The notes: generated by a model from the letters alone, not told the origin. DNA of 64,000 nucleotides from DAOUJI01 sp965224415 (GCA_965224415.1 CBDCZB010000005.1:124001-188000), one strand, 5' to 3'; positions 50,207 to 59,333 are shown, counted from the first letter of the stretch. Numbers and translations are program-made.

Positions 50207-51169
50207 CTAATCCTCCCCATCAACAGTTAGGGCATCGAGGCGATTACGGATGGACTGCGTAGCCTCCGCGTAGGGTGTGTCGGGGTTGAAGCGCAAAGGC
50301 TGGCCGAAAGTGACTTCAATCACGCCACGCCGGGGATAGCGCGCTCCCATCGGCATAACGTCCTCCGTGCCCTTGATCCGCACCGGCACAACGGGCCGCC
50401 CCGTCTGCACGGCCAGCATTCCAATGCCTGACTTGAACTCCAACAATGCGCCGGTCTCAGAACGCCTGCCCTCCGGGAAGTAGAGGACCGACCACCCGGC
50501 GTCAACCAGTCCCTTGCAATACTTCATGCTTTGATGGACTTGGCCGGACTGGGCCAACGGGAACGCGTTGCTAAGCAACATGGCCAGAACCCGCTGCACA
50601 CGTCCTCGTTCGTCCAATACACCGTCTGCTGCAGCAGTGACCAAGCGTAACCGCCATCGCCAGGGGAGGGAAACCAATATCGCCGGGTTGTCCAACAAGC
50701 TGAGGTGATTAGCGGCAAATAGGACCGGGCCGTCCAGTCCGCGCAGATGCTCAAGACCACGAACCCGGTAGACGGACAGGAGCCGGATCAGCGGACCCCA
50801 TACCATAAAGAGCACCGCTCGAACGGCGACGGAGAGCTTCATCAAGGGCCACCTACCGCCCCTGAAAGCCTCCCCCGGCGAGCGGGTTCCCTCCGCTATC
50901 GCAATCAAGTCGGAGACTGTTGTGTCCTCATCTACCCAATGGCTGTCTACGTCCAGCCCCAACTCCGTCTCCATGGCCGTGAGCAGTTCCACAATGGCCA
51001 GAGAGTCTAGGTGGAGGTCGCGGCCCAGCCGCATCGACGGCTCTAACCCGTCCGCCGGGCGGCCGAGGCGCTCAGCCAGGAACTTCAGTGGATCGGAGGC
51101 GCGTACGTTCATCTCAGACGCTGGGCTGGAGCCGCCGAATCCGTCAGACTCCCGCTCCACAGCCGACAT
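50207..51169 (-). CDS. Acyl carrier protein-acyltransferase fusion
   Basis: In this 320-residue protein, residues about 25-95 are an acyl carrier domain with the phosphopantetheine Ser56 in LGRDLHLDSLAIVELL. Residues 130-310 are a PlsC-like acyltransferase with NHLSLLD (154-160) and FPEGRRS (231-237). The fused carrier would present the acyl chain directly to the acyltransferase. In related multi-domain proteins an AMP-dependent acyl ligase precedes these parts; none is encoded upstream. A start at Met20 is possible. It lies 19 bases after the CoA transferase gene on the same strand. Confidence 0.88.
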   Translation of the reverse strand: MSAVERESDGFGGSSPASEMNVRASDPLKFLAERLGRPADGLEPSMRLGRDLHLDSLAIVELLTAMETELGLDVDSHWVDEDTTVSDLIAIAEGTRSPGEAFRGGRWPLMKLSVAVRAVLFMVWGPLIRLLSVYRVRGLEHLRGLDGPVLFAANHLSLLDNPAILVSLPWRWRLRLVTAAADGVLDERGRVQRVLAMLLSNAFPLAQSGQVHQSMKYCKGLVDAGWSVLYFPEGRRSETGALLEFKSGIGMLAVQTGRPVVPVRIKGTEDVMPMGARYPRRGVIEVTFGQPLRFNPDTPYAEATQSIRNRLDALTVDGED

Positions 51170-51188
51170 GATGCTTCAACCGGACAGA

Positions 51189-52601
51189 CTATGGGGTGCG
51201 GGCAGGCCACACCGGGTCATGGGAGCCCAGGACCGGCGCTGGCCTGGACCAGTGGGGCTGGGTCTCGGAAAGCTGCACCACAGGGGCCAGATGCCTCAGC
51301 CTGCCCGATGCAACATCGCTAAACGTTGTCCAGTTGTCCAGTTCCTCAGGAGTAAAGTCCGTGGGCACGTCCTGGAGTTCCGCCTCAGGCGTTTGGCCCA
51401 GGTCCACCAGCCATCGGCCAGTCTGGGCCAGAGAAATGCGGACCAGCCAACTTCCCCCTTCGCGGACCCGACGGGCCAAGGCTACCAAGGCGCCGAAGGC
51501 CATGAGATAGCCGGTCAGATAGTCGATGGCCGAGACGGGATAGAACTGAGGCCCCGGCTCGGCGCCTGGGAACAGCTCTCCCTGGCGGTTGGATATGCCG
51601 CTCACCGTTTGCACCACCGTATCGAACCCGCGCCGTGAGGCCCAAGGTCCCACTCGCCCGAAAGCCGAAAGGGAGACATACACTATCCCTGGCCGCAGCT
51701 GGGCCAAGTCCTCGTGCGAGAGGCCTCGCCGGGCGAGAGTCCCCGGACGGTATCCCTGTGAGAAAACGTCGGCTTCCCGCACCAGCGCCTTCATGGTCTC
51801 CAGCTCCTTCTCCTCCCGCAGGTCCAGGTGGGTAGTGAGCTTACCATGACCGGTGTCCAGTTCCTGGGACGGGTTATAGGCTAGGTGCTTAGCAGTGATT
51901 TTCAACACGTCGGCGCCGTGTTCAGCCAGGGTGCGGGCACAGGTCGGACCCGCCAGCACCCTGGTGAGGTCCAAGACCCTCACCCCCGACAAAGGCCGTG
52001 CGCCCTCAGGCAAGGGTTCCGGCGGACTGTCGCCTATCTTCTCGATTTCCAGCAGGGGCAGGGAGGCGACGGCGGCTGAATGCGGATGCCTGGCCCACTC
52101 TTCCATAGAGCGCACCATTCCACCGGCGCCGTTTGCGGCGATGATGGCCTCCTCCAACTCCAATGCGTCCCAGCGGGCCACAGCTTGGCGCACCGCCTCC
52201 CGGTCGTCCTCGACTTCCAGCACTCCCAGGGCCGCGTCGCGGTGGTTGGGGAAATTACAGTGGAGGTAGCTCCAGCGGCCGTTCATGGCTGGATACACGC
52301 CCATAATCGAGTTGCGTTCGTTGTCCACGGGTGCGCCGCCCATGCTCATGTACTTGTTGCTGCGCAACGAGGCCGTAGTCCGGCGGACGTTTACTCCGAC
52401 CTGTTGGCTGCGCCCCGTCCGCAGTTCCCAAAGGTCTGATACTGCAAGCCCGACGGCGGACAAGCTGGCTGCGGCAGCCTCGCCGATGCGGAAGGGCGTC
52501 GGGAGGATCGGGTCGGCGGCGCCGGAAATCTCCACCTCGGCGGCGCGCCGCGGGTCCCAACCCGGAATTGCTAGAAGCCTGGATAGAGTTTCGTCAATCA
52601 C
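51189..52601 (-). CDS. CaiB/BaiF-type CoA transferase
   Basis: The 470-residue protein carries the family core GVRVLDLTRVLAGPTCARTLAEHGADVLKI beginning near residue 205, then LDLREEKELETMKALV and DVFSQGYRPGTLARRG. The usual N-terminus of the family is therefore preceded by about 200 residues, which look like a CaiB C-terminal half (TASLRSNKYMSMGG). This is a rearranged or two-lobed form. The expected catalytic Asp position needs an alignment. It transfers CoA between an acyl donor and a carboxylate; the substrate is unknown. Confidence 0.85.
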   Translation of the reverse strand: MIDETLSRLLAIPGWDPRRAAEVEISGAADPILPTPFRIGEAAAASLSAVGLAVSDLWELRTGRSQQVGVNVRRTTASLRSNKYMSMGGAPVDNERNSIMGVYPAMNGRWSYLHCNFPNHRDAALGVLEVEDDREAVRQAVARWDALELEEAIIAANGAGGMVRSMEEWARHPHSAAVASLPLLEIEKIGDSPPEPLPEGARPLSGVRVLDLTRVLAGPTCARTLAEHGADVLKITAKHLAYNPSQELDTGHGKLTTHLDLREEKELETMKALVREADVFSQGYRPGTLARRGLSHEDLAQLRPGIVYVSLSAFGRVGPWASRRGFDTVVQTVSGISNRQGELFPGAEPGPQFYPVSAIDYLTGYLMAFGALVALARRVREGGSWLVRISLAQTGRWLVDLGQTPEAELQDVPTDFTPEELDNWTTFSDVASGRLRHLAPVVQLSETQPHWSRPAPVLGSHDPVWPARTP

Positions 52602-52715
52602 TCTTGAAATTGCTCCTTATTCGATTCGGCTTCCAAACTATATCACAGGCCAAGGACGGCGATGGTCGATAGAAGCGATGGTCCAATGCCTCCGGAATCT
52701 GGAGGGTCGTTTCAG

Positions 52716-53687
52716 CTATTGCAAGATGCTCACGTATGCTTCTTCCAACGTCGGCTCCCGCAAGACCTGGCTCTCAATCGCATCAGAGCCGACTATCTCC
52801 TCAATTCGCTGCCTGACATCGGCTCCCGCTTCCACGAAAATGGCGAACTTCTGGAGGACGCCTTCAATGGACGTTTCCACCCGACGCACACTGTCAACTC
52901 CGGACAATTCCTCCGCCAAGCTAGCCCTGGTCCGGTTCACAACGATCTCGATGATTGCCACCCGGCTGAAGTTCCGCTTGATTTCGCCGGGAGTTCCGAG
53001 GGCAACCAGCCTGCCTTTGTCAATCAGACCGATGGTGTCGCACAGCATATCGGCTTCAAGCATGTAATGGGTTGTCAGAAAAATCGTCTTCCCCTGGCTG
53101 ACAAGCTCAGGGATGTATTGGCGGAGCTCCTGCGCTCCGATGGGGTCCAGCCCGATGGTCGGCTCGTCCATGAAAATGACCTCGGGATCAGTTAGAAGCC
53201 CGCGTGCGATATGGAGCCTCTGCTTCATCCCTCGAGAATACTGCTCGACGGGCGTATCTCCGTCTCCTTTCAGTCCGACCCGTTCCAGCAGCTCGTTCGC
53301 GCGAGCTTCCGCTGTTTTCGGATTCAAGTGGTTCAATGCGCCGAAGTACCGGATGTTCTGTTTGCCGGTGAGCCTCCCATAGAGTCCACGGTCACCCCCA
53401 AGGATAAACCCGATGCGTTCCCGCACCTGCTTTGCTTGTTTGACCACGTCATATCCCAAGACCCTGGCGCTCCCGTGGGTCGGGGTCAGGAGGGTTGAGA
53501 GTATCCTGACGGTTGTGGTCTTGCCCGCCCCGTTAGGACCCAGAAGTCCGAACACTGAGGTCCTTGCAACCTGAATGGACAGGTTCACAAGGGCCTCCGT
53601 CTCCCGGCCTCGACCGATGATAGAGCCGGACCGGTACACCCGGCTCAGGTTTTCACATTCGACGGCGTAGTTGCTCATCGCAGCCAT
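52716..53687 (-). CDS. ABC-2 transporter ATP-binding protein
   Basis: The 323-residue ATPase shows Walker A LLGPNGAGKTTTVRIL, the signature YSRGMKQRLHIARGL and Walker B VIFMDEPTIGLDP. It is followed by the C-terminal domain of the DrrA/NodI type. It drives the permeases encoded just upstream on the minus strand, so the operon order is permease, duplicated permease pair, then ATPase. The start at 53687 has GGAAGG five bases upstream. The cargo, possibly a drug or lipid, is unknown. Confidence 0.95.
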   Translation of the reverse strand: MAAMSNYAVECENLSRVYRSGSIIGRGRETEALVNLSIQVARTSVFGLLGPNGAGKTTTVRILSTLLTPTHGSARVLGYDVVKQAKQVRERIGFILGGDRGLYGRLTGKQNIRYFGALNHLNPKTAEARANELLERVGLKGDGDTPVEQYSRGMKQRLHIARGLLTDPEVIFMDEPTIGLDPIGAQELRQYIPELVSQGKTIFLTTHYMLEADMLCDTIGLIDKGRLVALGTPGEIKRNFSRVAIIEIVVNRTRASLAEELSGVDSVRRVETSIEGVLQKFAIFVEAGADVRQRIEEIVGSDAIESQVLREPTLEEAYVSILQ

Positions 53688-53713
53688 TTAACCTTCCAAA
53701 ACAGATAGTTAGC

Positions 53714-54508
53714 TTAGATCGCACTCTCGTAGGCGCCGATTCGCTTGGCGTTGGCCTCCAGCAACCTGAACAGGACTCCCCCAGCCACCATATAGCATAG
53801 ACCCAACACCAGTTCATAGAGAATATCGTCTTTGACGGCTCCCATTCCAGCGCCGCCGACCGATTCTCGAAGTCCGGAGAGGCCGTGGGTTAGGGGAAGG
53901 ACGTGGCCGATCTCACCCAAGAGCCCGGGCAATTCGCTGGTGGGGATAATAACCCCAGTGAGGGTCAGGAGGATTCCGTGGGAGAATGTACTGAGGATGG
54001 CCCAATCCCAAAGGGCCATAGAAAAGTTGCCTAGGAACATAGCGAAGGACAAGCACGAGAACGTTACGAGCGCAAACAAAAGTACCAGCGCCGGCCAGTT
54101 CGCATGGGACAGGTCCAGGTTAAGCAGCAACCAACCAAAGAATAGGGAGATAGAGGCTGTGAAAATGCCATTGGGGTAATGCAACAGTCCTTTGCTCCAA
54201 TAGCTCATCCACCTGTTCGAACGAGAGGCGTACAGCAGCGCCAACGTTCCGAAAGCGCGCTCATAGAAGAAGGACTGGATAATCCCTCCAGAGAGGATTA
54301 CTGGGATCCCATAGGCTGCGGCGCCCAGTATGTAGGAGTCTTCAGATCCCGAGGCGCCGGAGAATCTACCTGTCAGCGTAAGCATTACGACCAGTATTAC
54401 CGGAGCAATGAAGACGTTTGAGATGTAGGCAGGCCAGTTCAGCCATAAAAACAGACCTTTATAGGAGTAGTACGACTGGAGTGAAAGGTTCTTAAGCGCT
54501 GCCCCCAT
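53714..54508 (-). CDS. ABC-2 permease, duplicate copy
   Basis: The 264-residue protein has six hydrophobic helices and is nearly the same throughout as the product of 54571-55365, including MGAALKNLSLQSYYSYKGLFLWLNW and LPLTHGLSGLRESV. The start at 54508 matches that of the other copy. Short stretches of DNA are identical over 59 bases (54043-54101 against 54899-54957), so the duplication is recent or kept alike by gene conversion. The DNA before its start also repeats the end of the upstream permease gene. Confidence 0.92.
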   Translation of the reverse strand: MGAALKNLSLQSYYSYKGLFLWLNWPAYISNVFIAPVILVVMLTLTGRFSGASGSEDSYILGAAAYGIPVILSGGIIQSFFYERAFGTLALLYASRSNRWMSYWSKGLLHYPNGIFTASISLFFGWLLLNLDLSHANWPALVLLFALVTFSCLSFAMFLGNFSMALWDWAILSTFSHGILLTLTGVIIPTSELPGLLGEIGHVLPLTHGLSGLRESVGGAGMGAVKDDILYELVLGLCYMVAGGVLFRLLEANAKRIGAYESAI

Positions 54509-54570
54509 CTCAGAACCTGACCACACTAGTAGCCACTTAACCTTCCCGGACCATTGGTCTACAGACCGGT

Positions 54571-55365
54571 TTAAATTGCGCTTTCGTAGGTTCCGGTGCG
54601 CTTCGCATTGGCCTCTAACACCCTGAACAGGGCTCCCCCCGCCAGCATGTAGCATAGCCCCAATACCAGTTCGTAGAGAATATCGCCTCTGACGTCCCCC
54701 AACCCAGCCCCCGCAACTGATTCTCGAAGTCCGGAGAGCCCGTGGGTCAGAGGAAGGATGTGGCCAATCTCACCGAAGATCCCTGGCAATTCGCTGGTGG
54801 GAACAATCACCCCGGTAAGGCTCAAAAGTATTCCGTTGGCGCAGGTGAGTCCGATAAACCAGTCCCGGAAGGCAATGGAAAAGTTGCCGAGGAACATGGC
54901 GAAGGACAAGCACGAGAACGTTACGAGCGCAAACAAAAGTACCAGCGCCGGCCAGTTTGCCTGGGAAAGGTCCAGATTAAGCAGCAACCACCCGAAGAAT
55001 ATGGAGGTGGAGGCTGTGAGGATGCCGTTGGGGTAATGCAACAGCCCTTTGCTCCAATAGCTCATCAATCTGTTCGACCGAGAGGCGTAGATCATCGACA
55101 ACGTTCCGAACGCGCGCTCGTAGAAGAAGGACTGGAGAATCCCTCCGCACAGAATGGCGGAAATCCCGTAGGTCGCAACGCCCAGGATGTAGGAGTCTCC
55201 AGACTCCGAGGCGCCGGCGAATTTACCCGTAAGAGTCAGCATCACCACCAGGATCACCGGAGCAATGAATACGTTCGAGATGTATGCAGGCCAGTTCAGC
55301 CACAAAAACAGACCCTTGTACGAGTAATACGCCTGGAGTGAAAGGTTCGTAAGCGCCGCTCCCAT
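54571..55365 (-). CDS. ABC-2 permease, first copy
   Basis: This 264-residue six-helix permease is the parent or twin of the gene at 53714. It starts one base after the stop of the permease at 55367 (TGAGATG on the minus strand), so translation is coupled. LPLTHGLSGLRESVAGAGLGDV is the typical ABC-2 exit motif. With the third permease it would form the membrane channel of the exporter; two near-identical copies allow alternative subunit pairs. Confidence 0.93.
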   Translation of the reverse strand: MGAALTNLSLQAYYSYKGLFLWLNWPAYISNVFIAPVILVVMLTLTGKFAGASESGDSYILGVATYGISAILCGGILQSFFYERAFGTLSMIYASRSNRLMSYWSKGLLHYPNGILTASTSIFFGWLLLNLDLSQANWPALVLLFALVTFSCLSFAMFLGNFSIAFRDWFIGLTCANGILLSLTGVIVPTSELPGIFGEIGHILPLTHGLSGLRESVAGAGLGDVRGDILYELVLGLCYMLAGGALFRVLEANAKRTGTYESAI

Positions 55366-55366
55366 C

Positions 55367-56146
55367 TCAGAACCTGCCCACACTTCCGCTGCGCTTGAGG
55401 CTTTCTTCGACCTTGCGAAACATGAAATATGTAAAGGTCATAAAAGCCATCGACAACCCTATTGCGACTCCCCAGTCACCAACGATTCTCGCAGCCGATT
55501 CTCCCTCCCGGACTGAGCGTATTACGCCGTCCATCGCCCAGGAGGTCGGCAGAATATGGGCGACGACCTGGGCCTCACTAGACAGCTGGGAGATGGGATA
55601 GAGGAACCCACTGAGCGCAGTGCCCAAAGGCAACAAGGCATTAAAGAACCCTGGGCGTCCTTGCACCAGAACGAACAGCGGTGCGAATAGATACCCGACT
55701 GCCATGATGCTCCATGCGGCCACCGCCATTGAGACAACCAGGTGAACGGGGCGCTCTACTTCAATCAGGTCCCGAGAGATCAACAGCACAGTCATAAAGG
55801 CAATCAGAGCGCCAGGGATGGTCATCGCCAGGTGGGCCATAGATTTGACTAACATCACAATAGGCAGCGGGGTGCGCGACACCAGTGTATGGTCCACTGT
55901 TCCGGAATTGAATTCATTCGCCAGCGACCAGCCGGAAAGGAAGAAGGAGAATTGCCACATCGGCATCAGGACCACGCCTATTGAGATGTAGGCCAATGGT
56001 TCCGAGTCCACGCTCTGCGTTGCCATCCAGGTCACGACTGAGACCAGTGGCACAGCCACAACGGAGGACGAGACGAAGACTCCCCGGCTTACGACGATGC
56101 GGAGGTGGATGGCAAATATTGTGGGAAGTGCGTGAAGATAGCTCAT
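55367..56146 (-). CDS. ABC-2 permease, distinct partner
   Basis: This 259-residue protein has six hydrophobic helices but a different sequence from the duplicated pair: FSFFLSGWSLANEFNSGTVDHTLVSRTPLP near 67-96 and LPTSWAMDGVIRSVREGES near 195-213. It is the first gene of the exporter operon. Its ATG at 56146 has no strong ribosome site visible. It would be the heterologous half of an ABC-2 heterodimer. Confidence 0.9.
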   Translation of the reverse strand: MSYLHALPTIFAIHLRIVVSRGVFVSSSVVAVPLVSVVTWMATQSVDSEPLAYISIGVVLMPMWQFSFFLSGWSLANEFNSGTVDHTLVSRTPLPIVMLVKSMAHLAMTIPGALIAFMTVLLISRDLIEVERPVHLVVSMAVAAWSIMAVGYLFAPLFVLVQGRPGFFNALLPLGTALSGFLYPISQLSSEAQVVAHILPTSWAMDGVIRSVREGESAARIVGDWGVAIGLSMAFMTFTYFMFRKVEESLKRSGSVGRF

Positions 56147-56309
56147 TGCAAATGCTTGAAATCCAGAATTCTTGCGGCCGTCAATCCGTCAAGGGCCGGT
56201 AAGAGTCATGCTCCCCTGGTAAGACGGGTATCCGACAGTGGTGGTGGCTGCGAACCGGCGCCTCGAGAGACCCGGAGGCTAGGAGATTCCCTGGGCCTGC
56301 TTCCGGTAG

Positions 56310-56552
56310 TCATCCTGTGCACAGTTTGATTGACTTGGTGCGGTCGGCTAGAGCGGCGATGAATATCTCCGAGGAGGATATGGTTTCCCAGCCTCCGCTG
56401 TGATGCTCACCGATATAGGCCTCATCGAAGGCCAGGGCGTCCAGCCACTGGACCAACTCTAGGTCTCTCTGAAAGGCCACGGTGGGATTGTCGTTCAAGG
56501 GGTGGTAGGGCCCGAGGAAGATTCCGAATTTCATTCTTTCAGGAAGCGGCAT
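56310..56552 (-). pseudogene. Luciferase-like (LLM) monooxygenase, N-terminal fragment
   Basis: The frame reads MKFGIFLGPYHPLND and FQRDLELVQWLDALAFDEAYIGEHHSGGW, the start of LLM-class flavin monooxygenases of about 350 residues, and then SIKLCTG followed by a stop. Nothing like the remaining part is found downstream on this strand before the permease operon. The reading frame is intact up to that stop, so this looks like a deletion relic. Confidence 0.8.
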
Positions 56553-57072
56553 TACGGCAGTCTCCTCTCCGATGGAGCGGTCCACCCCTGCGCGGCTGAC
56601 AGCGGCGGACCGAGGCCATTATAGTGCACCGCTCTCCGGCCCCACAATCGAACCGACCGGTCCCGAACATTCCGGCTCACAGACCTTGCGGCGTGACTGC
56701 GGAGAACGCGGGTCAGGATGCCGTCGGAATCCCCATTAGCGGGGCATTCAAGCATCAAGTTATCTATACCCAGGCGGAAAGCTCGGGATATTCCGGATAT
56801 CCCGGCAGGCTACGTCCCCTGGCGCCCCGCCCCACAACTCCTGTCAACGGGCGCCGAGCGCCATGCCATGAAGGGTTGGTTCTGTTAGAGTCGCACTGCT
56901 TGACGGTTGCCCCACGTGGGCGCAACCGGGCCGGGTATATGGAGAGCGGCAACCAACGAGTGCGGGCCGTTGACTAAGGCTCGTACACTCGGTAGATTGT
57001 GGAACAGACCGGCTGTGAACGCGTTTCTAACCATGGCCCCTTTTCGCGACTCCGAATAAGGAGGTTGGAACA
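56553..57072. other. Intergenic region without a gene
   Basis: No supported open frame is seen in these 520 bases. The only notable item is an eight-base inverted repeat CGGGATAT/ATATCCCG at 56784-56804. The last bases carry GGAGG before the DUF1330 gene. The region between 56147 and 56310 is likewise empty. Confidence 0.5.
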
Positions 57073-57360
57073 ATGGCGGGATATGTGATACCTGAAGTCC
57101 ATGTAACGGACCCGGCTGTCTACGGTGAGTTTCTCGAGCGGGTGACATCGACGGTTGCGAATCACGGCAGGAAATTCATAGCGCGCTGCGGCGCCGTTGA
57201 AGTTATAGAAGGTGACTGGACGCCTCCGCGCATAGCAATACTGGAATTTGACAACGTTGAGCAGGCGAAGACGTGGCTGAAATCCCCGGAATACAGTGAC
57301 CTCGATGAGATTCGGAGAAAGTCCTCCAACCTCAACATGATAGTCGTCGAAGGGCTGTAA
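57073..57360 (+). CDS. DUF1330 domain protein
   Basis: The 95-residue protein begins MAGYVIPEVHVTDPAVYGEFLERVTSTV and ends IAILEFDNVEQAKTWLKSPEY, the alpha/beta-barrel fold of DUF1330, related to antibiotic-monooxygenase-like folds. Its function is unknown. GGAGG sits eight bases before the ATG. It stands alone, separated by 129 bases from the Fur-family regulator. Confidence 0.9.
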   Translation: MAGYVIPEVHVTDPAVYGEFLERVTSTVANHGRKFIARCGAVEVIEGDWTPPRIAILEFDNVEQAKTWLKSPEYSDLDEIRRKSSNLNMIVVEGL

Positions 57361-57403
57361 CTCGTCTCCACTGCATGGCATGTGCAGATCTGGTCCACAG
57401 GGG

Positions 57404-57432
57404 TTGACAGGCCCACGGAAGCCTGCAAAAAT
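57404..57432 (+). promoter_or_regulatory. Probable promoter of the Fur-family gene
   Basis: TTGACA (57404-57409, perfect) is followed after 17 bases by AAAAAT (57427-57432, four of six). The regulator ATG is at 57490. Confidence 0.5.
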
Positions 57433-57489
57433 TGAGCGGCCCGAGAATTGAGTTGCTATGGGGCATGAGAAACGCTGATACTCAGTACC

Positions 57490-57924
57490 ATGACCACTCC
57501 CATCACTTCACACCCGGACATCATGGCTGTCCTGGAAGACAAGGGCTACCGGCCTACCGCTCCGAGGCGCGCGATCATCGATATACTGGAGGAGAAACAA
57601 GAAGGCTTCACGGCCGAGGAAATCGGCAGTGAACTGCCCGGCGTGGGCAGGGCCACCATCTTCCGGACCATCAAGCTCCTCATGGAAGTAGGCGTGATCT
57701 GCAGGCTTAACCTCCTGGACGGAGCGCCCAAGTACAGCCTCTCTAGGGTTGGTCACCACCACCACACCGTCTGCGTCAAGTGCGGGAATGTCGGCGAGTT
57801 CCGAGCCACGATGGTTGAACGCATGATGAGAGCTCTAGGCAACAACATTCCCGGCGAAATCGTAGGACACCGCATCGAACTCTACGTCATTTGCGACAAG
57901 TGCATTAAGGACGAGGGAGCCTAA
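57490..57924 (+). CDS. Fur-family metalloregulator, probably Zur
   Basis: The 144-residue protein has the winged helix DKGYRPTAPRRAIIDILEE, then VGRATIFRTIKLLMEVGVI, and the metal region GHHHHTVCVKCGNV and ELYVICDKCIK with two CxxC pairs that hold the structural zinc. The four-His run and the neighbouring zinc-type transporter make zinc sensing more likely than iron or manganese, but the metal is inferred. It is encoded upstream of a 25-bp palindrome that probably is its operator. Confidence 0.9.
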   Translation: MTTPITSHPDIMAVLEDKGYRPTAPRRAIIDILEEKQEGFTAEEIGSELPGVGRATIFRTIKLLMEVGVICRLNLLDGAPKYSLSRVGHHHHTVCVKCGNVGEFRATMVERMMRALGNNIPGEIVGHRIELYVICDKCIKDEGA

Positions 57925-57963
57925 GAGAATCACATGGACACCCAAATCAATCGCTCCGTGCGC

Positions 57964-57988
57964 GTTATTGAGATTAAATATCAATAAC
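57964..57988. promoter_or_regulatory. Candidate Zur/Fur operator
   Basis: The 25-bp sequence reads GTTATTGA, then GATTAAATA, then TCAATAAC. The arms pair perfectly for eight bases, and eleven of the twelve base pairs about the centre match. It is AT-rich in a GC-rich region and lies 59 bases before the substrate-binding protein gene, 39 bases after the regulator stop. Length, symmetry and position fit a Fur-family box. Confidence 0.7.
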
Positions 57989-58046
57989 TGAGCCGCCGTA
58001 TACCGCAACTCGAAAGAATGTTGAATCGAATGAACCTTGAGCTCCG

Positions 58047-59309
58047 ATGATACTAGGTACTAACAACGGCCTCTCGCGCCTGTGGAAGACCGCGCTCCTT
58101 GCGCTATCGCTGCTCTTAACACTGGCCGGATGCTCCGACAGCGCTGAGCCCATACAGACCGCCGCACCGGCTTCGGGCACGTCAAACCCGACGGCAATGG
58201 CTCCAATGGTCAGGGTGGTCGCGACAACCAACATTGTGGCGGACTGGGTCAAGAACATAGGCGGGAACCACGTGGAGGTCTTCAGCCTGGTCCCGACCGG
58301 CGTTGACCCGCACTCATTTCAACCAGGCGCCAAGGACGTCGCCAAAATCGCCGACGCCGACCTTGTATTGAGCGTCGGACTGGGGCTGGAAGAATCATGG
58401 CTCAAAGAGCTCGTGCGGAACGCTGTGCGTGACTCCTCGAACATCGTAGAGCTGGCCGAGGCAGTCGACCCCATAGAGTTCGCCGAGTCCCATGCTGAAG
58501 AGGTGAATCTCATTGAAGGACTGATCCACGTCGTCCACGAGGTGGAAGAGGGTGAAATCAGCCCGGAAGACGGTCTGGAGGAGATCAAAGAGTTGCTCCA
58601 AAGCGCCGTAAGTGAAGAGGAGAATGAGGACCACGGGGAGGAAGAGGAAGATGAGCTGCCGACTATGGTCCTCGCTATCATCCAAGAGGCGCAAGCCGAC
58701 CGTATGGAGGCCGAGGAAGCAATAGAGGCCATTGAGGCTCTCACCGTGGATGGCGAGGATGAGCACAAGGGCCACTCCCACGGCATCGAAGACCCCCACT
58801 TCTGGTTCGACCCGATCCGCGTGAAGACAGCGGTCGACGATATCGCCTCTCGCCTGTCGGCGCTCGATCCGGACCGGGGCGACGCCTATAGAGCCAACGC
58901 CTCCGCATATAATGAGAAGCTGGACGATCTACACACCTGGACAGAGGAGCAAGTCAGCGCCATTCCCGAGAACCGCAGAGTGCTCATAACGTCCCACGAC
59001 AGCCTGGGGTACTTTGCGAATCTCTACGGGTTCGAGGTTGTGGGAGTCGTTCTATCGATCACCACGGAAGTCGAGCCCTCTCCTGAGGACTTGGTGGACC
59101 TAGTTGAAGAGGCCGAAGAATACGGTGTCCCGGCTGTGTTCGGCGAGACAACTGTGAGCGAACGCCTGGCCAAAACTGTGGCGACTGAATCCGGCGCCGA
59201 GTTCGTCGCCCTCTACTCAGGATCCCTAGCCAGCGGAGACTCCCCAGCTGGGACCTACCTTGGCATGGTACGGACGAACGTGGATCGCATAGTGCAGGCG
59301 CTGAAATAA
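58047..59309 (+). CDS. znuA: Zinc-type ABC transporter substrate-binding lipoprotein with acidic insert
   Basis: The 420-residue protein has a lipoprotein signal with lipobox LAGC (Cys29) and the cluster A-I metal-binding fold. Likely metal ligands are His in VDPHSFQ (about 92), His in DPHFWFDP (about 250) and His in TSHDSLGYF. Between the first two is an insert of about 100 residues rich in Glu/Asp (VEEGEISPEDG, then EEENEDHGEEEEDELP) and ending HKGHSHGIED, longer and more acidic than the usual His-rich loop. It captures zinc or manganese for the ATPase and permease encoded next. Confidence 0.9.
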   Translation: MILGTNNGLSRLWKTALLALSLLLTLAGCSDSAEPIQTAAPASGTSNPTAMAPMVRVVATTNIVADWVKNIGGNHVEVFSLVPTGVDPHSFQPGAKDVAKIADADLVLSVGLGLEESWLKELVRNAVRDSSNIVELAEAVDPIEFAESHAEEVNLIEGLIHVVHEVEEGEISPEDGLEEIKELLQSAVSEEENEDHGEEEEDELPTMVLAIIQEAQADRMEAEEAIEAIEALTVDGEDEHKGHSHGIEDPHFWFDPIRVKTAVDDIASRLSALDPDRGDAYRANASAYNEKLDDLHTWTEEQVSAIPENRRVLITSHDSLGYFANLYGFEVVGVVLSITTEVEPSPEDLVDLVEEAEEYGVPAVFGETTVSERLAKTVATESGAEFVALYSGSLASGDSPAGTYLGMVRTNVDRIVQALK

Positions 59310-59333
59310 GGCGCCGACGCGGGAGGCGACGAA

